The position numbers and the translations under genes are program-made. DNA of 64,000 bases, taken from contig CP110631.1 of NCBI GenBank assembly GCA_026210745.1, positions 806,001 through 870,000 on the forward strand, given 5' to 3'. Numbering within the stretch: the first letter of the stretch is position 1; each line of letters starts with the position of its first letter. This DNA comes from Exobasidium rhododendri. Its lineage: Eukaryota > Basidiomycota > Exobasidiomycetes > Exobasidiales > Exobasidiaceae. The notes under the pieces are model-generated. The model was not told where the DNA came from. It saw only the letters and a list, made by a program, of their open reading frames with translations, and did no database searches. Below are positions 1 to 11,879 of this stretch, piece after piece.

Positions 1-601
1 AAGGAAGCTCAATCAAGGTCACAACAAAACACACACCTTGCCACACACAAGACAGTACTGCCTTTTTCCTCGAGGATGAGAATCAGAGCGTCACCAAGGG
101 CAGTGATTACGCGAGAGGTGTCTTTACCGGCGACACACTTTTCATCTCAGGGTGCGGTCGATTCTTTGAAGGTGAGTAGCGGAGGAAAGGGCTTGGTGTG
201 CTAGAAGGGACGATCAATTGACTGACGCTTCGATGACAAATGTCACAGGTACACCTGAAGAGATGCACAACGCTCTCAACAACATTCTCGCTTCCCTACC
301 TGGTGACACGGTCGTCTTCTGTGGGCATGAGTACACAAAATCAAACGTCGCATTCTCTCAAGGTGTTTTGCCCAATCGACCTGCCATTCAGTCCCTCGTC
401 GACTTTGTTCGACAGAAGAAGAATAACGGTGTCACTACTGGCGTCTTCACCATCGATGATGAGAAGAAACACAACGTCTTCATGCTTGTAGACGATCCTG
501 AAGTGCAAGAGTCGATGGGGCTAAAGGGAAAGGGACCCATCGAAGTCATGGCCGCTCTACGAGAAGCGAAGAATTCCGGTAAGATGATGTCAAAGGTGTA
601 G
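1..601 (+). CDS. GLO2: Hydroxyacylglutathione hydrolase (glyoxalase II), 3' part
   Basis: Partial gene; its 5' end lies left of the window. Exons are <1-171 and 249-601, joined across a 77-base intron (GTGAGT...ACAG). The join reads through GRFFEG-TPEEM, which is continuous in this family. Glyoxalase II hydrolyses S-lactoylglutathione to lactate and glutathione in methylglyoxal detoxification, in cytosol or mitochondria. Visible landmarks are TPCHTQDS (the family's TPGHTxGS-like metal-site loop), FTGDTLFISGCGRFF (the bridging Asp) and FCGHEYT (the late metal-binding His), followed by the substrate-binding helical C-terminus. The THxHxDH metal motif would be upstream and is not in the window. 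The stop codon is at 599-601. Family assignment is strong; the subcellular form cannot be judged. Confidence 0.93.
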
Positions 602-761
602 GCTGCAATGCAATCATCATTCCAAATTTAACTTTGATTGACTGTTCGAATGGAGGAGTCGTCGGCGCATTGCAATGAAAGGTCTTTTGGGGGAAAGGGG
701 GTCGGTACAGAAAGGGCTGCTTAGAGGCTAGTGGGATGCCCAGCAGCAATGTTGACAGTGT

Positions 762-1643
762 CTACGAGCAGGCCATGATAGCGTTAATCAAGTCGCCGTT
801 GCTCTCCTTGAGTGCTTTGACAGCCTTGCGTCGTGAGCATGATACCTGTGTAGGAAAGTGTGAGTGAGTGTTTCCGCTCACTTCTTTCCAGCCGACCTTC
901 AAGCGGTATAGACTACTCACCTGCTGCATGACCAAGTCAATGTCCTTTGCATCCACACCTTCCTCATCGATAGGTGAATCGTCCACCTCTTCCTCTTCCT
1001 CCTCTTTCTTCTTGTCTGCATTTCCTCCTGCACCCCCCTGAGACAGTTGACTGAATTGATCGGTAAGCAGTCGCTCTTGTTGCTCTGCTTGTGCCATTTG
1101 TTGCGCTTGGGCAGCTTGTGCTTGAGCCGAAGTGTCCTCCGTCTTTAGTTCACCAAAGACGACGTAGCAGTCAGAGATCGAAGACTTGTATACTTCTGGG
1201 TTAGTCACCACAAGAAGGTGCTGTGAGGACAAACGATAACAGAATGAGCATCCCATGAGCTACAGCAACCTCTTCCCTTCCAATTCCAGGTTCGCCAGTA
1301 ATCACACCATACAACCTATCTTCCATACTCACTCCTCGGGGTCGTCTCATCGTCACTCTGTTCACACCGGCCACCTTCTTAAGACCAATACCCTGGAATG
1401 ATTTTCGTGATTTTCTCTCCGCTTTGCTTTGAATAGCATCAGAGATGGCAACGTCACCACCACCATCGTCTTCTTCGCCTTCCTCCTCATCGACCTCTTG
1501 GATCTTAGGCTATTTCAAGAGCAGAAACAAGGACGTCAGCATTCTCTTGTCCTCTCTGTCTCTTTCCCCTCCCCTGAATGCCATATTCTGGGTGCTCAGC
1601 TTACGTCTTGGATGTCGTCGGTGATCTCTTCAATGGAAGTCAT
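762..1643 (-). CDS. EGD2: Nascent polypeptide-associated complex subunit alpha
   Basis: Four exons on the minus strand: 1643-1605, 1509-1333, 1220-921 and 845-762, giving about 199 aa, the usual size for the family. The protein starts MTSIEEITDD, has an acidic stretch, then the NAC domain core (IGLKKVAGVNRVTMRRPRG, then LVVTNPEVYKS and YVVFGELK), a Gln/Ala-rich linker, a Glu-rich acidic segment and a C-terminal UBA domain (VDAKDIDLVMQQ then RRKAVKALKESNGDLINAIM). NAC alpha pairs with NAC beta at the ribosome exit tunnel and shields nascent chains from mistargeting. All three introns have GTRAGT-type donors and the joins restore conserved family sequence. A frame read through the last intron would add a spurious insert between VMQQ and VSCSRR. 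Confidence 0.95.
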
Positions 1644-2182
1644 GTTTGCCGCTGTTAGAGTGTCTGCTGATGGGACGTCTTTTGTTGAGTGATGTGATGG
1701 AGAAATCTGGCTCACCTCACAACGAATACGACTTGCCAATTCTTCTTTCTCCAACACTCGATCCACGCTCAGGCCCGCGCAACTCGGCACTTCCAAATCA
1801 TTTCCCAATCCACTATCGTCCATAGTCGTATAGCGGCGCATCACATACAGTCGCCTAGAAGAGGCAAAAGCAGGGCTTGTCAATGCCACGCGAAAATTAC
1901 CGCAGCCTAATAATATACATATTAGAATTGACGCGTCTGCCTTGTTCTTCCGGGTCCCCAGAGCCATACCGGGCAAGGGTATAGTATACCTCTCGACGGC
2001 ACGAATATGATGAGCAAGATGGGACAGTCTTAGAGATCATTTGAGAGAGGAGTAAAGGGTGAGACAAGTGTCAAAATGATGATGGTGGTGATTTGAGATT
2101 GCACGACACTACAAAGGACTGGATGTGAAAATGAAAGTATAGCAATGAGTAAGGACGGTTAAGGAGAGAGAGAGAGAGTCCT
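1644..2182. other. Intergenic: NAC alpha promoter and GYF gene 3' flank
   Basis: About 540 bases upstream of NAC alpha and downstream of the GYF gene, both on the minus strand. A minus frame is open over 1644-1976 upstream of the NAC start but has no recognisable product and probably reflects leader sequence. An (AG)n run sits at 2166-2178 just past the GYF stop. I see no RNA gene. Confidence 0.5.
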
Positions 2183-5100
2183 TCAAGTGCGCTTCTTGGC
2201 ACCCTTTGCCTTGACGACTTTGAAGCCTCCGAATCCATCGTTGGATGGGACAGATGACTTCAGGACATCACTGGCACTCCGCAGGGGAGAAGCAAGTGCT
2301 TGACCATTGCTGAAAGGGGTAGCACTGGAATTCCTTGCCGACAAAGACGAATAGCCCGCATTTGCTCGATTTTGAGAGGCATCCAGCTTGCGTTTGGCGA
2401 CAAAGTCAGAAGCAAATCTTCTGCCGTCTAGAGTGCTACTGGAAGCATACACGCTTTCCGCAATGATTTCCACCACGTCTGATGATGGATCCAAAGGAAA
2501 AGATAGTAGCATGTCGATGAAGTCGTCCACTTTGACATTCAGACCTTTCAGCTGCTCTTTGCAGTGTCGAACAAATTCAGGACTGGGAGCGGGAGTGGAG
2601 CCTTCGGAAGAGCTCACCAATTGCTTTGCTGCTTGTTTGGTCGCACTACTTTTGGTAGGCGTGCCATTTCCTGCAGCACCAGCTCCCGCACCATTGTTCC
2701 AGATCTGACTCCCTTGAGTGGGAGTATTACTGCTGCTCCCCTGAGCCATAGGAGAGCTGCCAGGCTTAGCAGCATTCCGGCCAAGGATCGCGGTAGGTCC
2801 TACGACCGTCGTTGGAGGAGTTGGTTTTCCACTTGCACCTACTACACTCCAACTGCTATTGCCAGGAGGTGTAGAGGAGCTGATGGCGTTGTTGCTTCCT
2901 TGAACCTTACTTGCAGAGTCAGCGTATCCCTTGCTTTTGGTCAAGATTTGCAATGATTGTGCTTCCTTTGTCTTAACCGCCCTCTTCCGCTCTTCCTCTT
3001 GTATTTCCATCAGAGTCTTCTTCGGGGCTTGACGAGCGTTCCAAGCTGGTGCAGCGGCAACATTGCCTACTGAGCTCGATCCTTCCCTTCCGTTGTTTGA
3101 ACTAGCAAGTCCCCAGCTCATAGTCGTCGGCAGACTCGAGTCGCCACTGGAGGGAACAAGATTGGTGGTTGCACTCATTTGTTGTAGCTGTAGACGACTG
3201 GCTTTGCGTGCCTCCGCTTGACGACCTTCCGCTTCTTGAATCTCTCGCAAGCTAAGACCACTGCCGCCACCGTTAGCACCCTCTTGCTGACTGTTGGCCC
3301 ACGGTGCTGCTTTGATGGAAGTGCCGCCGTTGGCTGTACCTGGCAGCCAGGTAGACAAAGGCGCGGGCGAACCAGAGGAGACTGCTTCTTTGCCACTTGC
3401 CTGACTGCGACGGAATTGCTCTTCTCCCATCGTTCTCACTGTTCCCGATGCATACCCGACCGATGCACTTCGAGAAGTCACATCTTTAGCGTCATCGTCT
3501 ACCTTTTGCTTTGCTCTGTCTCTCCTAGACTTTTTGCCTCTGCTGGGTGATTCTCCCTTTGCCCACTGCTCATCCGTCATGAGCGGTTCAGAAGCAAATT
3601 CAACCGCGGTGGGGCTCTGAGGCCATGCTTCCTCTGGCGCCTGTTCTTCTTCCTCTTCCGCTACTTCCTCCACCTGATGCTGATCTTCTTCCTCTGGAGC
3701 TGGGAGCTCCTCTCCCGTGACAGGAATTCCTTCCTCTGCCCCTTCTGATGCTGGCATTTCCCCTGAAAGCCCCTGATTTAGATGCTTGTCTCCTTCAGGG
3801 TCCACCTGAAGGGCAGTAGCATCTTCCCTCGGAGACTTCTCTGGAAGGTCGTCATGCTGCAGCTGATTGACGGCATCTTCCTTGTCAGAGGCTCTGTGGG
3901 AGGCCAAGAGCTGAGACCCCTCGTATTGCTCTCGTTGCAAGAGATCAGAAGGCTGCTGATTACTTTCGCCCTCTTGGAAACCTGGATTAGAAGCCCTTTG
4001 ATGCTGTGGTTCCCACGTTGTCTGAAACTGGGGTCCAAATGCATCACTTTGTTGTTGCTGTTGTTGCAAATACTGCTGTTGTGATCGATAGAGCTCTCCA
4101 TATTGATCCTGTAATTGATTCTGATGATGATTCCACTCATTGCCCATCATCGCCCCTGCTCCCCACATTCCCAAAGCTGCAGAATCTCGACCTTGAGCTT
4201 GAGCCATGGTAATGCTAGCCATTTGAGCTGCTCTTTGTTCTTGGTAAGCTCGTTGATCGGCGAATTCCTTTTGACGAATCATCTCGACGTACTGCTCTTG
4301 CTGCGTTCGTGGTCGTAGTCGCTGTCCTCCGTCAAGCTCTGCAAACTGGCCTTGTGGTGTTGCAAAGGGAGAGTTCTGTGTAGAGTTCACGCCGGAGCCA
4401 AAGTAGTGCTGCATAACGTCACGGTTGCCAGGCCATCCCAGCGGGTTTGCTGCATTGCTCTCAAACGACTGCGGCTGCTCTTGTCTCAATTGAAGGCCAG
4501 CAGAGTCTAGAAAGCCACCGGGAGAAGACTGCTCGTACGCCACGTCGTGCTTGTTGGTCAATGCTCTTCTCGCATAGGCCGTCGGGGGAGTCAGGAAAGG
4601 TGTACTGGCGTTCCCGATCTCCAGCAACTTTTCGCCCAACGCTTGAAATTCAACATCTTCAGCCCTTCGAACAAGCAGGTCGTTTGAAAAGTAATTTCCA
4701 GCAAACCAGTCTTGCATCAGATTGGCCTTGAAAGGTCCTTGCACTTGACCAGACAGATCACGATACCACCAGTCCTGGTTCTCGGGTGACCAGTCAACAG
4801 ATGTAGGCTGGAAGCTCATCTGTTGTTCGATTGCTGCTCTATCTCTTGACACTCGATCCATGCCTCCTTCCTCTTCGTCATCGTCGTCATCAAGTCGAAG
4901 CGAGTCAAGGACATAGGTGGCATGCTTTGACAAATCTACATCGCTACTTCCCTGACCAGCGTCTCGCAACGAGTGTTCATCATCCTGCCTTCTCGGCTTG
5001 CTTTCATTCAGGTCAAAGAATCGCTTGCTGAATCCGCTCGCTTGTCGATCGCGCTGTTGCATTCAGAGGAAAGTGTCAGTCGACCGCGACGATCCTCGTC

Positions 5101-6450
5101 ACCTGTCACCTCATCACATCTCTGCACTTACCTTACGGTCGTAGCCAGAGAACTTGGCAAAGCCCCCACTGTGATCTGCTGGAGGTCCGATTGGTCCTTC
5201 ACCAGGTGCTCTCTCCCTTCGACCGCCAAACTTAGACCACGTTTCTATCATCTCGCCGTTAGACCCCACTCCGGATCCTACCGTCAGTCCCGCACTTCCT
5301 GCGCCATCTTCGTGCACTGTTCGATTGTTCCGATTACGGGCAGACGTGAAAGCATCGTTAGTTTTGCGCTGATCCCATTGACTTTCTTCATAGGGTGTGC
5401 GCGGAGATCGAAGAGAGTCTGATGGTAGGACAGAGACTTGATGATCAAAACCCGCTTTCCAGACCACTTTCACGTCACGCTGTAGACTCACCTGCACCCA
5501 CTTCGCTTTCCTTTCGTCTTCGAGCAGCTGGCAGAGTGGCCACAGAAGAAAGCACGCCGCCTTGTATGCCTGTTCCCAGTCGATCCCGCTCTCGTGATGA
5601 TTGAAAATGTGTAGGAGAGAGAGCAGTCGTAGGGACGTTGTTCGCGCTACTGCCTCTCTGAAACAAGCCAGGTTTCTGAGCGCCTGGCTTTTCATTTGAG
5701 ACGCCTACACTCCTTGCATTCAATCCTCGTGGCTCTCCATTGGGCGAATGAGATCTAGGCTGGCCGCCAAAGCTTTCTACGCTTGCGCTGACGGAGCGAC
5801 GAGAGTCTCGATCCGAGCTGCTTGCCACTCCCACGCTTGTCGAAGACGACTGCAAAAAAGTCATTGAAGTGAATTGGAGTAAGCATGCAAGTCTTTCACA
5901 AGTTCATTCGCTGCTCTTCTTTTCGTCTCACCTTTTTGGCTTGACCCGCCCTAGGGCTAGTCGGGACCTGTGCCTCTTGTGCAGTCGGCGAAGATGCCTT
6001 GCCACCTCGCTCTGAGCTGTAAAGACTTAGCAACCTCTTCGAATAGCGCACAGAGTCGCCCTCTCCACCATGTGGCAACGCAGATGATGAAGACGAAGAA
6101 GAGGGCGTCGTCAGGTTCGGACCGCCTCCACCACTCAAGACTGAACCACCTTGGGCCGCTGCTGCAAAGGAGAAAGCACCAGGAGAAGGTGTCGTTACAG
6201 ACGAGGCTAGAGAAAGTGCACCACCTGAATTGGCAGCGGAAAGGTTGCCTAGACTGGGATGTCTTCGACTGTTCCCCAATGCAGCGGCGCCTTTGCTAGT
6301 CGTCGTGTTCGTGGTGGTAGGATTAGTTGCTGGAGGCTGATCTTGAACAAGATTGGATACGTCGCTTGCAACAGCAGCTCCTTGCCCGTTGTTTCCCTTA
6401 CCAGGTCCTTTTCTCATCCATTCTGGGCCAAATTGAAGGTGAGCTGACAT
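2183..6450 (-). CDS. GYF-domain protein (Smy2/Syh1/GIGYF-like)
   Basis: Four exons: 6450-5932, 5849-5492, 5418-5132 and 5053-2183, together 1344 aa. The protein begins MSAHLQFGPEWMRKG, the N-terminal signature of fungal Smy2-like proteins. A Gly/Ser-rich stretch and the segment RYSKRLLSLYSS follow. The GYF domain lies around residues 450-510, with WWYRDLSGQVQGPF, and is known to bind proline-rich PPG-Phi ligands. After it come a Gln-rich region, a long acidic Glu block, and coiled, charged segments (LREIQEAEGRQAEARKASRL, LMEIQEEERKRAVKTKEA). The C-terminus is basic (VVKAKGAKKRT). Family members act in translational repression, mRNA decay and ER-Golgi-linked functions; which applies here is inference. 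The middle is low complexity and poorly constrained. The start is fixed by the conserved FGPEWMRK. Confidence 0.9.
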
Positions 6451-6878
6451 GTTGCAATCGGACCAAAGTGACGTTAAGAAGAAGAGAAGGGTATTCAATG
6501 GGAGGGAGCCTAAGTATATATTGTAATGAGAGTAAGGTGAAGATTAGTTTGTGGTGTCGAAAACTGTGCTAGAATTATGTGAGAGCTTTTGAAATGCCTG
6601 GTCAGAGGGAAACGATGAATATGTGCAGATTGATGAAGAGCTGGGCGGAAGCAGAAGGGTGGACAAGAGAAAAAATTAGTGTAAAAGTGGGCGAGAAGAG
6701 GTCAGACGGGACACCAGGCAAAAGACAAAAGAGAAGACTGAAGCTTTTTCCACTCACGTGGCCTGTCGCGTAGTGTCAGGCTGCAAGAATGGGCGTTGGA
6801 CGCATTCTCTTGTTGTCGCTAAATCGACGACTACACAGGTCACTGTCCTACGAAGCTCAGACTTGGGCATGCTAGCCT
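6451..6878. promoter_or_regulatory. Divergent promoter, GYF gene and DHHC gene
   Basis: A 428-base spacer between two divergent starts (ATG at 6450 minus and 6879 plus). It is purine-rich near the GYF start, contains TATATATTGTAATG-like AT-rich sequence at about 6510-6526 and a CACGTG hexamer at 6755-6760. The short frames here have no recognisable product. Confidence 0.45.
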
Positions 6879-8382
6879 ATGGCATCGGAAAGGCAGAAGT
6901 GGAGGCTAAACTCTTTCGTCGGCAAGATCGTGCCTGTGCTACTGCTAGTCTACTTCGTGTGCGTTCGGACTGGCCTGTCTGTAGGTGTCTAGCCAGTGAG
7001 CTCTTTTACTTAATTTTGGTACGCACCTTCTAATCAGCCTGGCATACAAGCTTCTGATCATCGATTACTCATGTGCGTGAAGGCAAACCGAACTCGAATC
7101 GCGACATCACCGTTCTGACGTTAATTTTGAGCTCTAGATTACATTTACGCTGAACGTCCCGGCGAGAGGGAGAATGCCGTCCTGCGTCTGCTAATTGTCC
7201 ATGCGATCCTCCTTCCCGCCTTTTGGGCCTATCTACGCATTTACTTAGCTCGATCAGTGGTGTGGAGAGAACGACGGTATGACTCGAGGCCGAGCTTGCT
7301 TGAAGGGGCATCCCTCTCTCGACCACCTGGTGATCCACCGCAGGAGATCCGCGATAGAGCCATCTTGTTCGAGTGCGACGCTCAAGGTGATCCCCTCCGA
7401 TGTCATCGTGACAATTGTGGCGGAAGATGGAAGCCGGCTCGGTGAGTGGTGCTGTGGCCTCTGATATCAGAGACGCTGACACGCTGATGGAGGAACAGTT
7501 CACGACATTGCGGTGACTGTCGAGAATGTAGAGTTGCACTCGATCACCACTGTCCGTGGTTTGATGCCGATATAAGTGCTCCGCAAACGATGCTGCCCTT
7601 TCTCGGCTTTCTTGGCGCCATTCCTCCGCTACTGTCTATCGCTTTCTATCCGATCTTTAGCATATCATGGCAATCTCTACGCTTCATCTGGAGGTTTGCA
7701 AGAAGGAGTGACCATGTCGATATCATTTGGTGGTCTCGAAAAAGGTCATGGCTCGGCGGGCCAATGTATCGGTGGATGGTGGGATTCTGGCTTGGTGAGT
7801 GCTGATCTGATGGAAGCGTGTGTCTTCACGTATGAGTCACACAGCTCATCGGATCCTCTATATTGCTAAGGCTCAAGAGAGTGTTGTCAGCAAGTCGACA
7901 ACTACTACGAATCGCCGAACTTATATGTCATCGTGATGCTCATTTTGGCTATTGCTCTCATCTTTGTCTCCTCTTTCCTTCTCATATCAACTTTGCTGCA
8001 GCTCAGTCGAGGTGATTTGACCATCGATGTGGAGATCAGGAAATCCGTACGGCGCCAGAATGTCAAAGGAGGAAAGGTGAGAGCTCAACGGTACTTTTGG
8101 ATACCGCCATCAGAGGGCCGCTCTAGAGGGTCAATTGTGCCTCTCGAGCCACAGGAGCAACCGTATGATCTTGGCAATTGGATCGAGAATCTACGAGTCT
8201 CCTTATGGTGAGCTTAAAAGGGACCAAGTTTCTAATAGGCGTCCCTTTCTGAATCTGAGGTTTATGTGTGCAGCCTTCCGCCTTACACGATGCAGCAACT
8301 ACAGCTTCAGTGGCCTGTGTCAAAGGCATTCCACTCTCGCATGCTCGCAATGGCCGAAAGTCAAGCTCACAAAGACCAATAA
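6879..8382 (+). CDS. DHHC-type palmitoyltransferase
   Basis: Six-exon model: 6879-6980, 7051-7072, 7138-7441, 7499-7794, 7871-8207 and 8274-8382, about 389 aa. The second exon is only 22 bases, and the 7871 acceptor is the least certain (7880 also keeps frame). The cysteine-rich domain is clear: CHRDNC..., HCGDCRECRVALDHHCPWFD, holding the catalytic DHHC cysteine at about residue 160. Hydrophobic segments flank it: PVLLLVYFVCV near the N-terminus, LIVHAILLPAFWAYL, LGFLGAIPPLLSIAFYPIF and IVMLILAIALIFVSSFLL. This four-helix layout is standard for enzymes that S-acylate membrane-associated proteins in the endomembrane system. The tail has RYFWIP and PYDLGNWIENLR, typical of fungal Pfa-type enzymes. 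I cannot say which Pfa paralogue it is. Confidence 0.85.
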
Positions 8383-8476
8383 GAGGCGAGAGAAGAAAGC
8401 TCTATGTGATTGGGATTGCAAATTCTAGCGATACTTTGTAGTCTATGATGATGTTGTGTATTCTATGGTGCTTCGA

Positions 8477-10542
8477 CTAAGGATCAGGCTCGTCCAACCA
8501 ATCGACGATGCCCTTCATTAGGTCCCCACCAGCCATGAGGACCTCTCCATGCGCAGCTTGAGGTATGTAGTGCAGGCTAGGTTGTTGCCCTTTTGGCCGG
8601 GCGTCTGACGCTTCTTTCAGTCCCGCTTGCCTCAAGTACTTTCTCGTTTCCGGCCCATTGACGATTGAGTCTTCTTCTGCCAAGTAGAATTGGCAAGCAT
8701 GAGGATCACGCAAGTTGGGAACATCATCTTGAGGCCAGAGTAAGCATGAAGACCAATCGAAATGTCGAAAGAGCATGTTAGCCGTTCCCAGCTCACTTGC
8801 GACAAAGTACGAGATCAGCTTCATCACGCCAGTCTTTGGGCGAATATAGAGAAAGTTGCCGACGATGTGAGGAACCCACAATTGCAGACACACTGGATCA
8901 ACGAAACAGCTCCTCTTGATAAATTCACCGGCCGATTTGAGTAGCCAGCTGTGGAGTAAAGTACCGTTGGAGTGCGACAAGACAGTGACTCCACTTTGAG
9001 TCCAGCCTTCTCGTCGAAAGACTCTTCGGAATAGTGCGGTGAATTCGTGATGCTGAAAAGGCTGCAGGTGATTAGAAGGATCGAAGATGGCTTGCGATAT
9101 GTGGGGTTGAAGGGGAATCAAGAGTGGATGAGTTCGGGTGAGTGGCGTTTTTCGCAGGTATCGGATGAGTGATCCATACTGGCCAAGCCCAATACCAAGA
9201 CCATGAAGGAAAACAATAGGTCGATACAGGGACGGGTGCTCTTTTGCCTTTTCCTTTGACCAATTCGGGGGTCTATAGATCAGGTACTTGATTCTACCCT
9301 GTCGTTCCAAGGAGAAGCCATCCCACTGAGCATGCAGGAGAGTGACCATGGACACAGCATTGACGGCCAGGTACAGCAGCAGCGGTCTTGACGTCACCTT
9401 GACAGGATCTAGCGTCAATCGCATACACGGTACAGGTGTCCAGTTTGGTGGTGACTCGTCATAGGCAAATCCCTGACGAGCTTCGATCAACTCGCGACAA
9501 TAGTAGATGAACTCCAATCGACTGCCCTGAATCGGATCAGCGTCCCACTCTCCATCTACCGCCCTTGCCCCTTGTCTGTCCTCCTTTTCGTAATCTATAG
9601 TATCACTGTCTCCGTCGTCTTCTTCTTCGTCTGACTCGACGCTGTTCATCCGACGAGCAAACGATCCTTGGGATGCCGGTGTTGGACTTGATGGGGGCAG
9701 TGGGGGTTCGGTGGTCAGAGGCTGCTGCTCCATCTTTGTCTCGGCAGGGCTTGTGGCGTTGTTCGAAGAACCAAAACTGGCCTCTTCGCGAGGTTTTGTC
9801 TCGTGAAGCTCTCTTTCTATATCACTCAATTCAGCGCCATACAACGACCATGAAAGCCACCGTTCTATGTCCTTGCGTGTCAGATCCTCTACCTGCGATC
9901 CGGGGAACCACATAGCTTGTTGCTGCGTGGGTCTTGCATAATCAGCCCCTCTCTACTTGAAATCACCAGAATCTTCTCACCCCGACTCACCTTTGCAAAA
10001 GACTTCGCTCGTGGATCATCTCTGTGCAAGGGTTCCTTGTCTACAAAGCGAGGTACGAAGCTAGCTGCCCGAAGTCTCTTTGTTGCCAAGGACGGGCTTG
10101 CAAGCTTGGCCCCTTCATAATCGCGATTCCGCCTCTTCCGGATGTCATGATTGCCATTGACGTTCTCTGCATTACCTTTACCGTTGTACACACCGTCATC
10201 ATCGTCCATTCCACTCTCTAGAGCTCGACTGAAGACCCGCCTAAGGAAGCGTCGGCCATACATTGGAGCGGGACCTCTCTGCTGCACTCTTCGGGCTAAG
10301 TACGCATAGTATATGCTGAAGACACTTTCGACCATGCTCCAAGTGAATAGTATAGGATGAAGTATCTCTGACCTCCACCATTGTGGAAGGGGAAGCAGAG
10401 GAAGCGTGGGCAATGAAACACAGAACGATAACAAGGTCAGGAAGAAGTAAATCCACGAGATTGGTGTAATTGCCCAGATGCTGATCACGAGTGTGTCTAC
10501 TGTGAGACTGCCCAGATCTAGCATCGACGAAAGTCCTGGCAT
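8477..10542 (-). CDS. Membrane-anchored alpha/beta hydrolase
   Basis: Two exons, 10542-9991 and 9922-8477, giving 665 aa. The N-terminal third has one or two hydrophobic segments (TLVISIWAITPISWIYFFLTLLSF, quoted here as its first 20 residues TLVISIWAITPISWIYFFLT) and an Arg-rich linker. The C-terminal half has an alpha/beta hydrolase fold: oxyanion strand IVFLHGLGIGLGQYG, nucleophile elbow VTVLSHSNGTLLHSW (Ser in SHSNG, a GxSxG variant with Ser in place of the first Gly) and a late His in PQAAHGEVLM with an upstream acidic YLAEEDSIV. Such fungal proteins are usually uncharacterised lipases or esterases; the substrate is unknown. The start MPGLSSML was chosen as the ATG directly before the first membrane segment. 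An acidic Asp/Glu stretch lies between membrane and catalytic parts. Confidence 0.82.
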
Positions 10543-10837
10543 CGTTCCACCGGCTCCACACAGAGGCTGGCCGAGAAAAGGGTGAGCTGCTGACAGGAGT
10601 AGAGGACCAGAGAGAAGATGGCAAGGAGGCGTGTTGGGACTGCACCACCAAAATCTTTTATTCTGATTTTTGGGAACAGGATAATTTAAAATCAAATGTC
10701 GGATACATTTCTTTCCTTCGTACAGTATGAATATTTAGGCACCTTAATCGCCGCGAAAAATAAGCTTCGACACGGCACAGGGCTGGAAAGGGCGTCGGTC
10801 CGTCGTCCTGCAGCGTCATCGACTTATCTACGAAATC

Positions 10838-11533
10838 TTAGTAGGGAGCAAAGATAGACGCCAATTCATCATTCGATCTCACAGGGACGGCAAGCGCTGC
10901 TTGGGGATGATGCTCCTCTGCCTGTTCCGCTGCCAATCTTGCAGCTCTTTCAGCCGCTTTCTCCGCTCTGTACTTCGCAGAGCTTGTCTCTTGCCAAGCA
11001 TGGTAGTGGTGCCACTTGCCTTGCCTTAAATATGTCCTCGCCTCTGCGTCCGAGAGCTTGTGACTGTCCGATGCGTAAGCTTGCAGTCTTCTCGACCAGA
11101 CTTTTGCCTTGTCCTTTACCAGATTACGCTTCCTCCCTTGTTCCAAGACTTGCAGCATCTGCGCTTCATCCTCTCTACTGTGGGAAGCGACACCTTCGAG
11201 TCTGCTCCAACTCTCGGGATTGTACGTTTCATACTTCTCCAGTAAGACGTCAGGGTGTATGTCCCTGTTATTGATACTTCGGCCGCCAGGTGCCCTTTTG
11301 CATAGCCGCAAATGAGATGGATCAAGTTCAGCAAAGCCGAGCGTATCATCTCGATGCGCATCCTGTCCAAGTGCTTCCGTTGGAACGGACTCCGCAGCTT
11401 TTATGCCTTGAAAAAAGACACAGAGGACGGCCAAACTGTCGCAAAAAAGTTCATCAAAATTAATGCAAACTTCCAGTCGTCCCCGAAAGACTTACACCGA
11501 CACTTTATCAAAGGCAAGTATCTTCAGCTGCAT
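10838..11533 (-). CDS. Predicted secreted protein, unknown function
   Basis: Two-exon model: 11533-11496 (38 bases, MQLKILAFDKVSV) joined over a 60-base intron to 11435-10838, giving 211 aa. The join builds a convincing signal peptide, MQLKILAFDKV then SVLAVLCVFFQGIKAAES, with likely cleavage near the Ala-Ala-Glu. Without the short first exon the downstream frame lacks an ATG at its N-terminus. About 30 residues after the predicted cleavage is LCKRAPGG, a possible Kex2 (KR) site. The rest is rich in Arg, Ala, Glu and Trp, with a helical Ala/Glu segment (RAEKAAERAARLAAEQAEE) near the C-terminus. The mature part has no cysteine pairs typical of effectors. I do not recognise the family; secretion is inferred from the signal peptide only. 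Confidence 0.62.
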
Positions 11534-11879
11534 CTTCTTCGGTCAATGGATAGCGAGGTCGACTTTGTGACAGGTAAGATGTGAGACTAGGATATATCTC
11601 ATGGCGGTCGTCCTTACACGAGGAAGCAGGCAAAGGAGACACCTTTGCGTTCGCCCATTCGGCGTACCGCAGGGAAGTGCGCCCAAGATCACGCACGACA
11701 AATGCGGTGTTCCTTTCCACAAATATTGCCATTCAGCGATGAGATCGAGCTACTCTGCTCCATACATACCTGGAGGACACTTTCAGTCCACCATTGACGC
11801 AGACGCTTCCAGCGATTCAAAAGAACGGCGACCAGCAACACCACCTATAAACGTCCAATCTATACATAAAGATTGCCTT

